Below are positions 28,001-41,100 of a stretch of DNA of 64,000 nt, piece after piece. The notes under the pieces are model-generated. The model searched no databases. It was not told the DNA's origin and saw only the letters and a program-made list of their open reading frames with translations. Positions within the stretch are counted from its first letter, which is position 1, and the number at the start of each line of letters is the position of its first letter. The position numbers and the translations under genes are program-made. Source of the stretch: Acanthosoma haemorrhoidale (Eukaryota; Arthropoda; Insecta; Hemiptera; Acanthosomatidae); the NCBI GenBank assembly GCA_930367205.1, contig OV884009.1, positions 124,256,639 through 124,320,638 of the forward strand. Reading direction: 5' to 3'.

Positions 28001-31000
28001 TGGGAAGTTCTGCTGCACCCTCCATATTCGCCCGACCTTGTACCTTCAGATTTCCACCTGTTTCGGTCTCTTCAAAATTCATTGAATGGACAGACCTTCA
28101 ACTCTGAAGATGTAAAAATCCACATGGAAATTTTTTTTGCCAGTAAAGACAGGAAATTCTTTGAGCATGGAATTATGAATCTGCCCATGAGATGGCAGAA
28201 GATACTGGAACAAAACGGTAATTATATCATTGATTGGATAAATCACTTTGTGTTTAAAAGTTGTGTCTTATTTTCGCTTAAAAAACCGAACGGACTTTTT
28301 GGCCAACCCTTTACTTTAAAATGTACCAGCTATGTTTGATATAAGAGTTTGGGAGCTATTTATATCATTGTCCCTATGTAATATAGGTTATGTACTTAAA
28401 TTATATTTACTTGTTTGATAAAGTAGGAGCATTATAGAGCATTTGGAATGCTCTCTATAGGGTCAAGATACCAGAACTATATGCTTTCTGTTATAATTTT
28501 AACCAGAAATTAATCAGCCTATTTCTAGGTGATATGTACCTTCAAATTTTAGATAGATTGAATCATGTTTATAACTAATATAGTAGAACATACTTTTGAG
28601 AATTAAAGTTCTTATTAAGCTACCTCTGAAGTGATATATTGTAGAATGTTATTATCAAAGTATAATAATAATTAACATAATAAAAAAAAGTAAAATCATT
28701 TTATTAATCTGTAATATTGCTGATATTATATTCAATTCAATAGCATTCTAATAAATATACACACATATAATTTGATGATTTTATCTGTCTGGATAATCCG
28801 TTGATGTAGGTAATGTTTTTCCCGTGAACAAAGACTCAATTGCGTTTCTGTAAACGAAAGAAACAACATTTAAAGCCTTTATTTCAATTATTGTTCCTTT
28901 CTCTTGATAACTCTTTAATTCCTCACTTAAACTTTACTCAATTCAAAAACCTCTAGTCACGACATTCAGTCGTCTGCTCTTCTGTGCTGCTACTGCACAG
29001 GTCATCTGTATGATGACTCAAGACGTATTCTTTATATATATATGTATATGTTATCGTCTCCCGGCTGTAGAAGAAAAAAAGAGAGAATAAGGATGGTAAT
29101 ATTACACAGGTTCTATTGTTCACTGACTTTATTATCTTCTCATCCTCGTATCTATATACTGGCTTTGTTTACATTAGGCCATATGGTATTAGGCTTAACA
29201 TTGTCTTGCCACTAGCCATAACACCCCCCTACCAGTTAACGGACATTCCCCGTAAACTTATACATACATAATAAATAAGAATAAAAAAAGATTTTTTTTG
29301 TTTACAGAGAAATAAAATTTGGACACTGATACAATAACGTTCTTCCATTGTATACAAAAGAATTATAATACACACACAAAGAGAGGGAAAAAAAATGACA
29401 CTACCGTCAAAATAAACATAGAAATACAACACTAAAAATACCCGACAAGCACAACTGATAGTTGACCTGTGCGTGATACGCTGACTAGGAGTATTATTGG
29501 AATTTTAGATCTTTCAATCAATCAATCGCATCAATTGCAATTTTAGATCAATCGGGTCAAGCTCAGACCGGAATTAGCTAGCAGCGCCGGACACTCCGAT
29601 TCCACCACTAGAAATTTCCAGCTGCTCCAAATGCACTGTCCTTCGTTTAATCGGGGGTGTGATGCTCTCGATCGTGACCACGCTTTGTTCGTGGAGGGCG
29701 ATCACCTGGAAAGGACCCTCGTATCGTGCTAGTTCTTTCCCTCTGTTGAAGCTCTTTCTTGGCGATATACGATTGCACCGAGTTTGAGTTTCCCCATGAT
29801 ATCGCGGACCTGGAGGTTGTCTTGCGCCACCCGCCGGTGTTTCTTCTCTTCAAGTTTGCTCTGTATGGTCGCCTACTGGTTCCCCAGTGCGATACAATTG
29901 TTGAAGATGCTCGCTGCCATGTCGTCATCTATGACTGCTGTCGGGGTCATGTCTTGCATTGTTCTAGGTAGGTGTCAGTCATATTTTATGGCGAGTTATG
30001 TGTCACAGGCGCCAATAGCGCTCGCAATTGTGTTAGAGTGTGGCACCATGCCCCACCAAAAATATCTGCGCTTGAGGCCCTGCAGGGTTGCTTTGATCCC
30101 ACAGTAGTTCGTTTTGCCCTGGTGAAAGGCAATGGTAACCTCCCGTTGATGCTCTTCTTGCCTGATGGTTTCCACCTGCAGGGTACACCGAATGAACGTG
30201 CGGTCGACCCCAATCCTCTCCGTCTACCATAGCCATTTGATGTGGTCCCAAATAGTCGCATTGCCCATGTAAAGGTGTTGCGTCTTTCCCCGCATGGATG
30301 CATCCTTCAGGGCTCAACAAATCATGTCGTTCCTAATTCCTGGCTAGGACCATATCTTCACGATGTTACAACGGCCGTACTTCCCACACTCGGCCTTAAG
30401 CAGTCCTGACATCCTTGTGAGCCAAATGATTTGGCGCTTCTTATCATTTATGATATCCTCGATGTCTTTGATATCCGACGCCTGGTCTCCCGCTGAGCTA
30501 CCATCTCCCGTGACGTCTTTTGTGTCGGTCTCGCGCTCCTTCTCCACCAGGGTACCATTCCTGGACTGCCTGATATCTTGCAATGGTCCCACCAGCTCTT
30601 GTTCGATGGCATTGACGACGATTGTACGTGACAGCCATTCCGCTACCACATTCTCTCGCCCTGGCTTGTATACAATATTCATCATATACTGGCTAAAGAA
30701 TTCCTTCCATCAGGTTATGCGCACAGACGACTCTTTCAGCTTCCCCACCCATTGTAGGGGTCGATGGTTCGTTTTGGGCCCTAAATCGCCTTCCAAAGAC
30801 TTAGGGACAGAAGTGCTCTATCACCCATACGATTCCCAGCAGGTCCTGTTCCAGCACGCTATACTTGCTCTCGGGGTCCGTAAGGCGCCTGCTAGCATAT
30901 GCGATCGGTCTCTCTCCTCCATCATGTTCTTGTGAGAGTACCGCCCCCAACACGTATTCACTGGCGTCCGTAGTAATAGTGAACGGGAGTGCGAAATTCA

Positions 31001-34000
31001 GGAAGGTGAGCGAGGATAGGATCCCCATGTCCATTCCATGCACTGCTGAACATTGTTCTCCATCTCTGGGGTGATAATGGCATTCTGCCATTTCCGGTAC
31101 AAACCTTCGATAATAGTTCAGCGATCTGAGTAGGCGCTGGATTCCTTTGACGTCCTTCGGAATGGTCATCCTCTGAATCGCCCCTACTTTGCTCCGATCG
31201 GGTTGACTCCCTCTCTTGAGATGGTATGGCCCAAAAATCCTTCTTGCACTTGGCCTACAAGCGATTTTTCCGCCGATAATTTCAGCCCGAATTTTCTGAT
31301 CCTTTAGAACACCTGTCTCAAGTGCTTTTGATGTACTTCTATGCTTCGGCTGAAAACTAGGAGATTGTCCATTTATATTTGGCAGTAAGATTCCTAGGTG
31401 CCTCTCAATAATTCGTCCATTGATGTTTGGAATGTTATTGGCGCGTTCTTTAGCCTGAACGGCATTCTGGTGAACTCGTAGTGCCCGCGTTCACATGTGA
31501 ACGCCGTCTTCTGCTGATCTCTCTGATGCATCTGTATTTGAAGATATCCCGCCTTCAGATTGAGTGTGCTGAATATTGTTCCTCCACTTGGGCGGTCGAG
31601 AATGTCCTAAAATCGAGGAATGGGGTATTTTTTGTTTACGATATTCTCATTTAGTTTCCTGTAGTCGATGACTACTCGGTACCTTTCTTCTCCAACTACC
31701 CCTTTCGTTTTTATGGTCTACAGAGGACTATTGTATGGAGATGTGCTGTCAACTACGATTCCCTGCCTCTTCAACTTCTCTATCTCCCCCCTGATATGCT
31801 GTCTCAGCCTTGCTGGTATCTCCTTTCCTTGAAATATGTCACACGGTCCTGTTTGAGCGGTATCTCGTGTACCATCTCCCCTGTTATGCCAAATTTATCC
31901 CCTCATTGAAGAAAATGTCGGCGTACTCTTGCCTAATATCCTTAGGACTGCTCTTACCTCCAGGGTCCTCGTACATTGATACGGTTTTCTTCCTATCTCA
32001 CCTTTGCTCCTACTTTTCCCAGGAGGTCACACCCTATAATCCCCTTGTATTCCCGTGGCATCTTTTCCACCACGTGTATGGTCATTCTCTTCATCTTATC
32101 TGTCCATCTAGCCAACCCCATCGCCATTTTACTTTCAACTTCGCAAGGACCTCCCAGGGTGACTAGTTTACACTCGCCTGCTCAGATCTGCGACGCCCTC
32201 CCCTCTGCGCATAATTTTCTCGCCGCCGTTCTGCTGAGGATAGTACAGGAGCTCCTTGTGTCAACCAGACATCTCACCACTCGGATAATGGGTATACCGC
32301 CGTAATTCCCACTAACACTATAATTTGTTAACATGCGGTCCGCCCTTGCTTTCTTCCCATGTCCACACTCTGTCGCCTGCCCCTTCCGTGGACCCTGTTG
32401 TCCTCTCCTCTCGCCTCTGCTGCTCCTGGGTTCACCTCTTCTTCCTCCGTCTCTGCAGCTTTCGATGAATCGGAGGGGTTCCTGTTTCTCCCCCACACCC
32501 CCTGTGCATTTACTTCCATAGGTTCTGGCCAATACCTCTCCGCTCTTCGTTAAGGTAAGGACACTGCCTGGCAATGTGCGCTTCCATGCCACATTCGAAG
32601 CATTTCGTGCGCGGGCACTGCGCCACCAGGTGACCAACTCTCCCACATCTGTGACATCGTCGTTCCTCCAGTTCTAGGTATTCCATGGCCTGGCCTCCTC
32701 CCTTCTACCATCGTCCTTTTCTTTCCACATGCAGCGGCTCCCTTCTTTTCCAAATTTGCTGCGCATTCTAGGTCTACAGTATGTCACCGTTCAACCTGTC
32801 TCCTCCGCTCCCTCCTTGCCTTCCTCTTCACAGGTGCTAGCATCCATTAGATCTTGGGCCCACTCAACGAATGATCACTCCCCCGTTAAGTTATCCCATT
32901 TACCCATCTCCCTGGCTAGCTGTACTTTCAAAATGGTCGACAAGAAGGCCATCCTGGCTTCTACTTCCGCCAGGTTTATCGTTTCTCTCATCTTTTGGTT
33001 GATCTTGTTGAACCGTGCCAACGGTTCCCCGGCGTATTGGCCTTTCGTTTGACCCGGATGTCGCGTTTCCTGAAATATTTGAAAGATATCCTCCTCTGGT
33101 GTCCATCGGCCTCCTGCGTAAGCTTTCTTCAATCATTCCTTCACCACGGCTCATGGGGTGTCTTCATCCGCCTGTATCAGGTTTAATACGTTCCTTTTTA
33201 TTCGACACACCAGGTCTGCTTTTATTAATTTAGCATCCCCTGGGTCTAGTAGACCTTCGTTTGTCTTCGCCTCTACTCTCTCCATAATTTTTTCATTGCC
33301 TTTAATAAAGTTATTTAACTCACTCAGCTCTCCAGAGAATTTCTCCAGGTCGAATATTGTCCTTCTCAGTTCATGAAATGTCGCTGCTCGCACCTTCATC
33401 CAGGCGATGGAGTTTGCATTAGCTTCGGGCAACGTTTCGCCCGGTAACGGAGGCGGGACTTCGAAGGCTGCCGGCTGTAATTTTACCAGATTAAAAGAAT
33501 GACAAAAGAAGAAAAACGAAAAGAGAGTAAGAATCAGAAAGTAAAGTAAAAGCAAAAAAAAATTAGTTGCCTCAAGTGTCGTTTTATCCAAACACTCGTT
33601 AGCTCCTGGGTTTCGGCACCAGTTATCGTCTCCCAGCTGTAGACGATCAAAAAAAAGAGAGAATAAGGATGGTAATAATACACACAGGTTCGATTGTTAA
33701 CTGGCTTTATTATCTTCTTCTCATCCTCTATCAATACACAGGCTTTGTTTACATTAGGCCATGTGGTATTAGGCTTAACATTGTCTTGCCACTAGCCATA
33801 ACATATATATATATATATATATATATAATTAGTAAATAGCAAGGAAATTTAATTTTTCATTGCTCATTATTGGCGTTATGCTGTTTAGTGTGTAGTAAGT
33901 AACACTTTCATAATTTAATAAATAACACATCAACAGGTGGCATAAGCAATGCTGTTATCAATATTTTTTGTGGCAACCTGATATCAATAGAATAACATTG

Positions 34001-37000
34001 CTAACAACATACATAATAAGATGGTTACATTTTCCCCTGCATAAATTTTAATTAGGTTAGCTAATCAAGGCATTACAAAAACATAGCTATTTTTGTGAAA
34101 AAAATAAGAATTTTTATTTCTAAATAAAAACTACTTTTGGTTGGTTATGTTGCTATGTAACCCATTCAATTATAAAATATATAAATTACTCGACTATTAA
34201 GACAACACTGATATTTTACGACTATCACAAATATTTTATACTTATGATAATATAAACATTTGTATAAATTAATGACTTATATTGCAGTGTTGGAGGATGA
34301 TCCTGAAGATTTGACTCATCTGGCACCTACAGCGGGAGATACTTGTGTTCCTTTAGGTGATATCTGTGTTCCTTCATTGAACCAAATGATGAATAAATTT
34401 CTTCCTAATGGGTACTGCCCTCTAATCAATGCAGATAAAGATACGCCACTGTTTTCTTCATATAGAGATGATTGTTCGACTGGCTCTCTATCTCCTACTC
34501 AGGTTATTTTACTCACTTAATACCTTTAGAACATTTAATTCTGAGTTTTTGTCACTTTCTAGGGCACTTGAGGGGACTGTAGACTATATCTCATTGTTCT
34601 TGCTTTCCTACTAGTTTAATAGATGAATTGATTTGGATATATGGGGTATCCTATCCTTGCATAAATGAGAAATTGTATGTACAAGGTGAGTGGAATTTAA
34701 TATGCATAATGAATAAGTTCTTATATCACAATTACTTCTGCTGCATTTAAGGATGACTTCTAGCTATAAAAGTTGAAATACAGAAAGAAAAGGATATTCC
34801 TGAAATACAGTGGTCTTGGAAAAGCCAGGGAAATAAAATTTGTTGCAAAATCAATTGTGAAAAACAACAAAAAATGTAATTGAAAATAGTTTCAAAATAT
34901 ATGAACACAGAAATTATATTTATGGCTCCTTATTCTGATTACCTATAGAAAAAAAAATAGAAAAAGAACTTCATAGTGTTAGTAAAGTTATCTGGTTATA
35001 TAGGAAAAAATGGCGAATATATATAAATATTTGTCTGCACAATGAGATAGTTCTATTATTAAATAAACAGTATTCCAAGTGAATATTTTTAACTCAGGTT
35101 ATCAATTTTAAAAATGGTCCCATTGCCACAATTATATTTAATTAAAAGACGAATGACACTGGCCAAAAACAAATATACCAGATACCTTACTCTCTCAGCC
35201 TGCTTGCTATGTTGAAATTTATAATAAAATATTAACACTGATCAGTAGGCAAATGACCAACTGTCAGTAAAAGAACATATGGTAGAGGACTTTTGGTTTA
35301 AACTGACATAAAAACCATGTCACAAAGACATTGGAATAAAGAGAGAAAGTTAAAAATTAAATGCTACACTAGCTGTCTGCAAAATGACATTCTTTCTACT
35401 TGAACAATGTGGGATGAACTTAAGTAATAGCGGTTCAGCCTTGTTAAATAATAATAACAATTAGGGAGATTATGAATGAAGTGAACTTGGCTGGCAGTCT
35501 CACTTCCTCTCGCCTGATGAAATAAACAAGTTTGTTAATTTGTTATATTGTATGTTAATTTAATGGGGTCCCCCCCCCTTAGTCTTCTACTGCTTCAGGA
35601 AGTTTTAAGAAACTGCCTCAGGAGTACTCACCAACAGCTTTTGCAAGAAAGAAGGTATACTGGAGTATACCCAGGGATCAGATGCCCTAAAGGAAGGATG
35701 TATTTGATATATTCGGATAATCCAGAGCAAGTTAATAATATAATAATTTATTAATATTGATGGAAATTGTAATCATATCATCCAAAGATAAAGTAGTGCT
35801 TCCTTTTCAATTTACTTATTTAAAAAATATTGTAAATCTTCCAAATATTCAGGTATAGTAAAACGGTAGGTTTGTTCCAACACAGAATCATGAACTAGTT
35901 TTAAATTGGTTTGTGGTTATTTACTGAGCCTGCACGAATGTTACCTGATCATGGATTTTGTATGTTGGAACTGTATTGATAGACAATGAATTACTTCCTA
36001 TCCCTTGAAAGAATATTATGTTTTTATTATTTAGCTTGTTGGACTGTAAAAACTCTAATTATTTGGTTTTATTAGAGAAGTTTTTGGTTATAATTTTTAA
36101 TTTAATATGTACAAGATATCAAATATTTAGGTTGTACAATGTAAAATATTGTCAAATTAATATTTTCTTCATTCAAAAATTAGTATTCTGGTCACTTTTT
36201 AATCATTAACAATTTGTAATTAAAGAAAAATTAATTTATGAATTAAAAACATTAAACAAAAGGTTTCCAATAATTAATAATTGAAAGTGAATACTCAATT
36301 ATTAACCTGTTAACCGAGCTGGACGTGTAAATACGTCAAACGTAAACAATATCGGGTACGGGTAGGACATATGAATACGTCCTTGAAATATATTTTGCGC
36401 CCTGGAACGGGCGGGATCTATATTTTCGAACAACAAAGATATTAGTAATCCATACATGTCTCAACATGAATTTAAGACACGGATGGAATCAGTATCATTT
36501 CGCTATTGAGAGTGGTGGGTGGTGGACGTGTACTGGGTGAGCAGTGACGGGTACGTACTTATACCTACCTATTTTTGTATTATATATTATTTACTTATAA
36601 TTTTTATATTTCCAACCTTTTTATTTTAGAATACATTTTTATAAGTATCCATCAAAATGAATGAAAGCTATATCAACGATGACGAAATCAATGCACCAGC
36701 AGGTAGAAAAAGGAAACGTATTATGAGTTTGTCATCGGAGTCATCTGACAGTAATTTTGACTATCACACAGAATTGAACGATACTAAGAATGAAGAAGTT
36801 GGTCCTAGCAACAGCATTGTTTCTGAAGAATGTCTACCTCAAAATGCAGAAAGACCACCAGTTCCCTTCACTGCACATCCTGGAAAAACTTTCGATACTC
36901 CTCCAAAAAAAGTTCCTTTTTTTTATCTTGAAAAGTTTTTAAATGAGGAACTTATCAAATTAATTAAAAAGCAAACAAATTTGTACGCCGCCCAATTTTT

Positions 37001-38069
37001 TGGTAATGATCCTGAGTTGAAACCATGTTCGAGAATTCGAAAATGGAACGGTACAAATGAAGATTTTTTTGGTGGTATTCTTTTCTATTTGTTTGTAATT
37101 TTGTATTTTCCTTTGTGCTTTATACATAAATAAACGAAAAAATATATATTTCATAGTCTTTTCATTTATTTTAAGCATAAATAAAAAAGATAATAATATG
37201 AAATTACGTCCTCCGGGCGTGACATATTTACATGCCCTAGTGAAAGAGTTCGTGCCCGTTATATGCTGCATAATTAAAAAGGGAATTCCCCGGTTAACAG
37301 GTTAATAGACAGAAGAAAAGTTAACGTCTATTCATTTTACAATTAATAATTTGTAGTGAAGAGTTACATAACTTAAATTAATAGCATAAATAGGAATCTT
37401 CGACATAGATAAAAAATGTCTCTTTTTAAAATATATTGGGAGTAAATTTTGAATAATATTGCCAACTCAATAAACTATGATTTAGTTTCATTTGTTAATT
37501 AATTACTTGGTAATAAAAAAAATTTATATTTTTCTATCGTATTGAGTAAGCAGGGTATCAAATTAAAGATCTCATTGTCTGGATTAATACTGCTTTGGGA
37601 CTTAATTCATTCATTCTAGTGCTATAACCTTGTATCAGTCGGCCCTAGCTGTCCCTTCGGTTGCCTCCAAACATCTATATCCAGCGCCACCTTCTTAGTG
37701 TCACTGGAAACTTAATCTAGCCATCACAGCGTAGGCTACCAGACTCTTCTTCTTTCCATCTGCTGGCACAGGAACTTTTTGTTGTAGGCTGTCTTCTTGA
37801 TAAGACTCATGGGTTTTCCTAGTGTTCCTGTTTATGAGGTGTGACCTTAGCAACTTATTTAGTCCACAAAGGTATCTGTTACTTCCTATGATTCTTTTGA
37901 AAGTCTTACAGCTCTTGAGAGATGACCAACCCAGACAGATATCAATCAACATATGGTCTATCTGGTTACTTGTATTACCATCAGGTGAATCCTTAGCAGC
38001 AGGGCAGAGTTCTATAATGGGATCTAGAAGATCATGGAACTTGTCTTTATTAGTATCATCTCAGTAGTA

Positions 38070-38148
<79 letters not shown>

Positions 38149-41100
38149 CCTACATTACTGATATAATATAAAAAAATAAAATCATTTCTCCACCGACACT
38201 ACACTTATTATTATTACTATTAATTATTACTTAATAAATGTGGTTAGTTATATTATTTATAAACTAAATTTCCCATCTGATACTATTTGTGTTAAACTGA
38301 ATGCTTTGTTTTCCAGTTGAATGAAAAAAATGTGAATATTCTACCAATGTTTCCGCAGTTAATTTTCTAGTTATAGTTTAGTTTTAGCTTGGAAAACAAA
38401 AATCTTTTACTCAAATATATTTTTTTTCATTATAGAGCCCAGATGGTTGTAGTTTACCATCACTGTCTAGTCTAGGGGAAGAGTCTGTTCAGTTTGAAGA
38501 TACGTCAATGAAATCTTTACTTGGAATCGACTTGGCAGAACCAGATACTGATGATATTTCAGCACGAGCTCCTTACATTCCTATGTCCAAGAATGATGAC
38601 CTTCCTTTGCTTATGTCTTCTGATTTGATTTGGAATGTTACATGTGTTAGCAATAGTTCAAGTGGAAGGAGGTTAGTATATTTTTTAATGCATAATTATT
38701 ACTTATTACATAATGATAATACTTCATTTAAACAAAAATTACATTCAAAAATTAATATTTTCAGTTTAATAGCCAATGTTTATCTGTCAGTATATAATTG
38801 ATCATGATTTGTAAGTGACTCGAGCTCAAACTTCCATAGAGCAGGACCCAAAGCTACTTACAAACACTTGAACATCCCATCTCCACTACGATCGTTCAAA
38901 AAGTGGCTACCTACTCTTTTGAAGTTTCAATGTAGGGTCTGTGTTCTTCTTCAGGTACAATTCAGTGGTATGTACTGCTCCATTTGTTGATGATCCCACA
39001 TGCTTTCAGCTGACATCACCTGGAGGGTCATTATTAAGGCATCCAGTTGTCCCTTATGATTATCCTGTGATTTCCTTTAATCGTACTATCTGTGGGTTTA
39101 CGTAAACTTATACCTGAAGTCCATAGATACTACAATGACAACAACATATCTTGATTTGAATATGTTTTAAATATAACCCGTTGAAATCTTGGTGAATGCT
39201 CCTCAATTAAGTTATACGGTGTTGACATGACTTCTGGTGCTTTAGTTAGTAGGCTCTTCATTATATAATCTTATTATTATTTTGGAAGATGCATTATATT
39301 TTACATTGACTTGACTTTAGGAATATGTAAGTTGCTTTATCTTCTAGAGGTGTATAAGTTAAGTTATATAAGGTAAGTGCATGAGTTTTTACTTAAACTT
39401 GACTTAAATTAAACATAAAAGTACCCAATGTATAATCAGATCAATGATTCTCTTTTTTGAAAGTCATTTTCCCATTATATTATTCTAATATTTGCTTGAT
39501 GCATTAATAATAATAATAATAATTTAATTATATTTTCTTTCATATAATTTTTAAAAAAAACTTTATATTTATAACTTACACGTTATATCAGGGTTCTGTT
39601 AATAATTCTATAGGAAATTTCTGGCAAAAGGTTTATTGGATTTATTTACACACATTAAGATAACTAAAATTGATATACAAAAATTAAATATACGTACGTA
39701 ATAAAGAATACTATTAAAACTAACATTAAAATGGTACCTTGTAAATTATTCGTAACTCTATACTAATACTGGCCAGTGCTTCTTGTGTATAATCTTCGTG
39801 TGGTTCCGCGGATCAGCATGCTTGTTCTAATCTCCGCGCGTGGTTCCAGAAGTGTTTGTTGTCGCTTCTGGTGAAAGTGAAAGTCAGAGGCGGTAGCGTG
39901 GGTTGGCTACCTGGGCTTGCGTGTCTCCTGCCTCTTCGGTCCCAGATCTAAGAATGAGGCCTTTTCCTTGTCCTGCGGATCTTTATATTACCTACCACTG
40001 CCTTCTTGACTCTTCATCTCTTTGGTTGTTCGGATATTTATTACTTTGCTTAAATTAGAAGTTTATATAATAAATGTTTATATTAAATATGATATTATTT
40101 TTATTTCAATTATTAATAATTAATATGACGACAGTAAAAACGTTCATACTTTCAAAAATGAATCACGGATCGTTATTCAATGCTCGCTAATTTCGAGTTT
40201 ATTTAAACAAACACTATTAAAAATCATCATTTTAAAATATCACAACAATATATTATCAGGAAAATTTCCCAAATCAGGTATTAGGACTGGGAACCAAAAA
40301 CTTTAGCTGTCCTTTATTTTAATTTAATTTTATATAAGGGTTCATTGAAGAAGAAATTTATATTAGAAAATTTTACTGTACACTGTTTTAGTATAAGCCC
40401 AATTACATAATAATTATTCCAAACACTCAAAACATGGGCTTAGCCTGTTTTCTGAGTGTCGGGTTGTCACAGGGGGTGCATAGTTACCCTAGCCCTGGTA
40501 ATGAAGTGAGGTTTGATTAGGCTATGACCTGGACAATTGCTTCATGACTGGTCTTACTACTGTACTATCTGACAGGTACGTGCCCCGAAAGTGCACTATG
40601 TTCAGGAGAAGAGGTATAGGTAGTTTATGTGGTCTTCGAATGAACACGAATTCACACTCCGTATCTAAGGGTTGGCAACAACCGTCCGGATCCCAAAGTA
40701 TTATTATTTTATTGATAGTTTCAATAAAGTTTTGTAATAATAGTCCACCAAAGTCTCAACACATAGCTCGTATTATGAATCAGGACATCAAAATTTGATA
40801 CCTAATTGATATCATAGGAAAATATTTATTTGTTAGTTAAGAGTAATTGATTAACAACTGACACTATATTATTTTTCATAATATTTATTTTATTTTGAAT
40901 AGACTATTGATGACAGCTTTAAAGACTCTATATAATCCTAGTGCAATTAAGCTCCAACACATATTACAGATTATTATTCAGGCTGTTGAGATATTTGATT
41001 TGATGCCCTACTCAAAGTATATCATAATATTTCTTTTTTATTAGTATTAAACTTATTAATGACTCTTCATTATTTGGCAGGGAAATAATTTTATTGTTAT

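Larger units (their letters stand above)
29049..33803 (-). mobile_element. Ty3/Gypsy LTR retrotransposon A, decayed
   Basis: Two direct repeats of about 175-183 bp (29049-29223 and 33621-33803) flank minus-strand gag and pol relics in Gypsy order: gag, two zinc knuckles, protease, reverse transcriptase, RNase H, integrase. A primer-binding-like site and a polypurine tract lie beside the LTRs. The LTRs differ by substitutions and indels, and all coding parts are broken, so this is an old copy. It lies antisense to HIF, inside an intron. Confidence 0.92.
26290..34287. other. HIF intron, 8.0 kb, largest
   Basis: It carries an RTE tail relic (26690-27060), a mariner (27072-28310) and Gypsy A (29049-33803). 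The pieces 28311-29048 and 33831-34287 are AT-rich and hold nothing I recognise. Confidence 0.85.
34503..38435. other. HIF intron, 3.9 kb
   Basis: It contains a hairpin MITE (35869-35972), a piggyBac-like element (36306-37301), an RTE endonuclease relic (37690-38065) and a microsatellite (38071-38145). The stretch 34503-35868 is AT-rich with nothing recognised. Confidence 0.8.

Noticed and set aside
30363..30935. 190-codon plus-strand ORF
   Set aside because: It is antisense to the RNase H part of Gypsy A.
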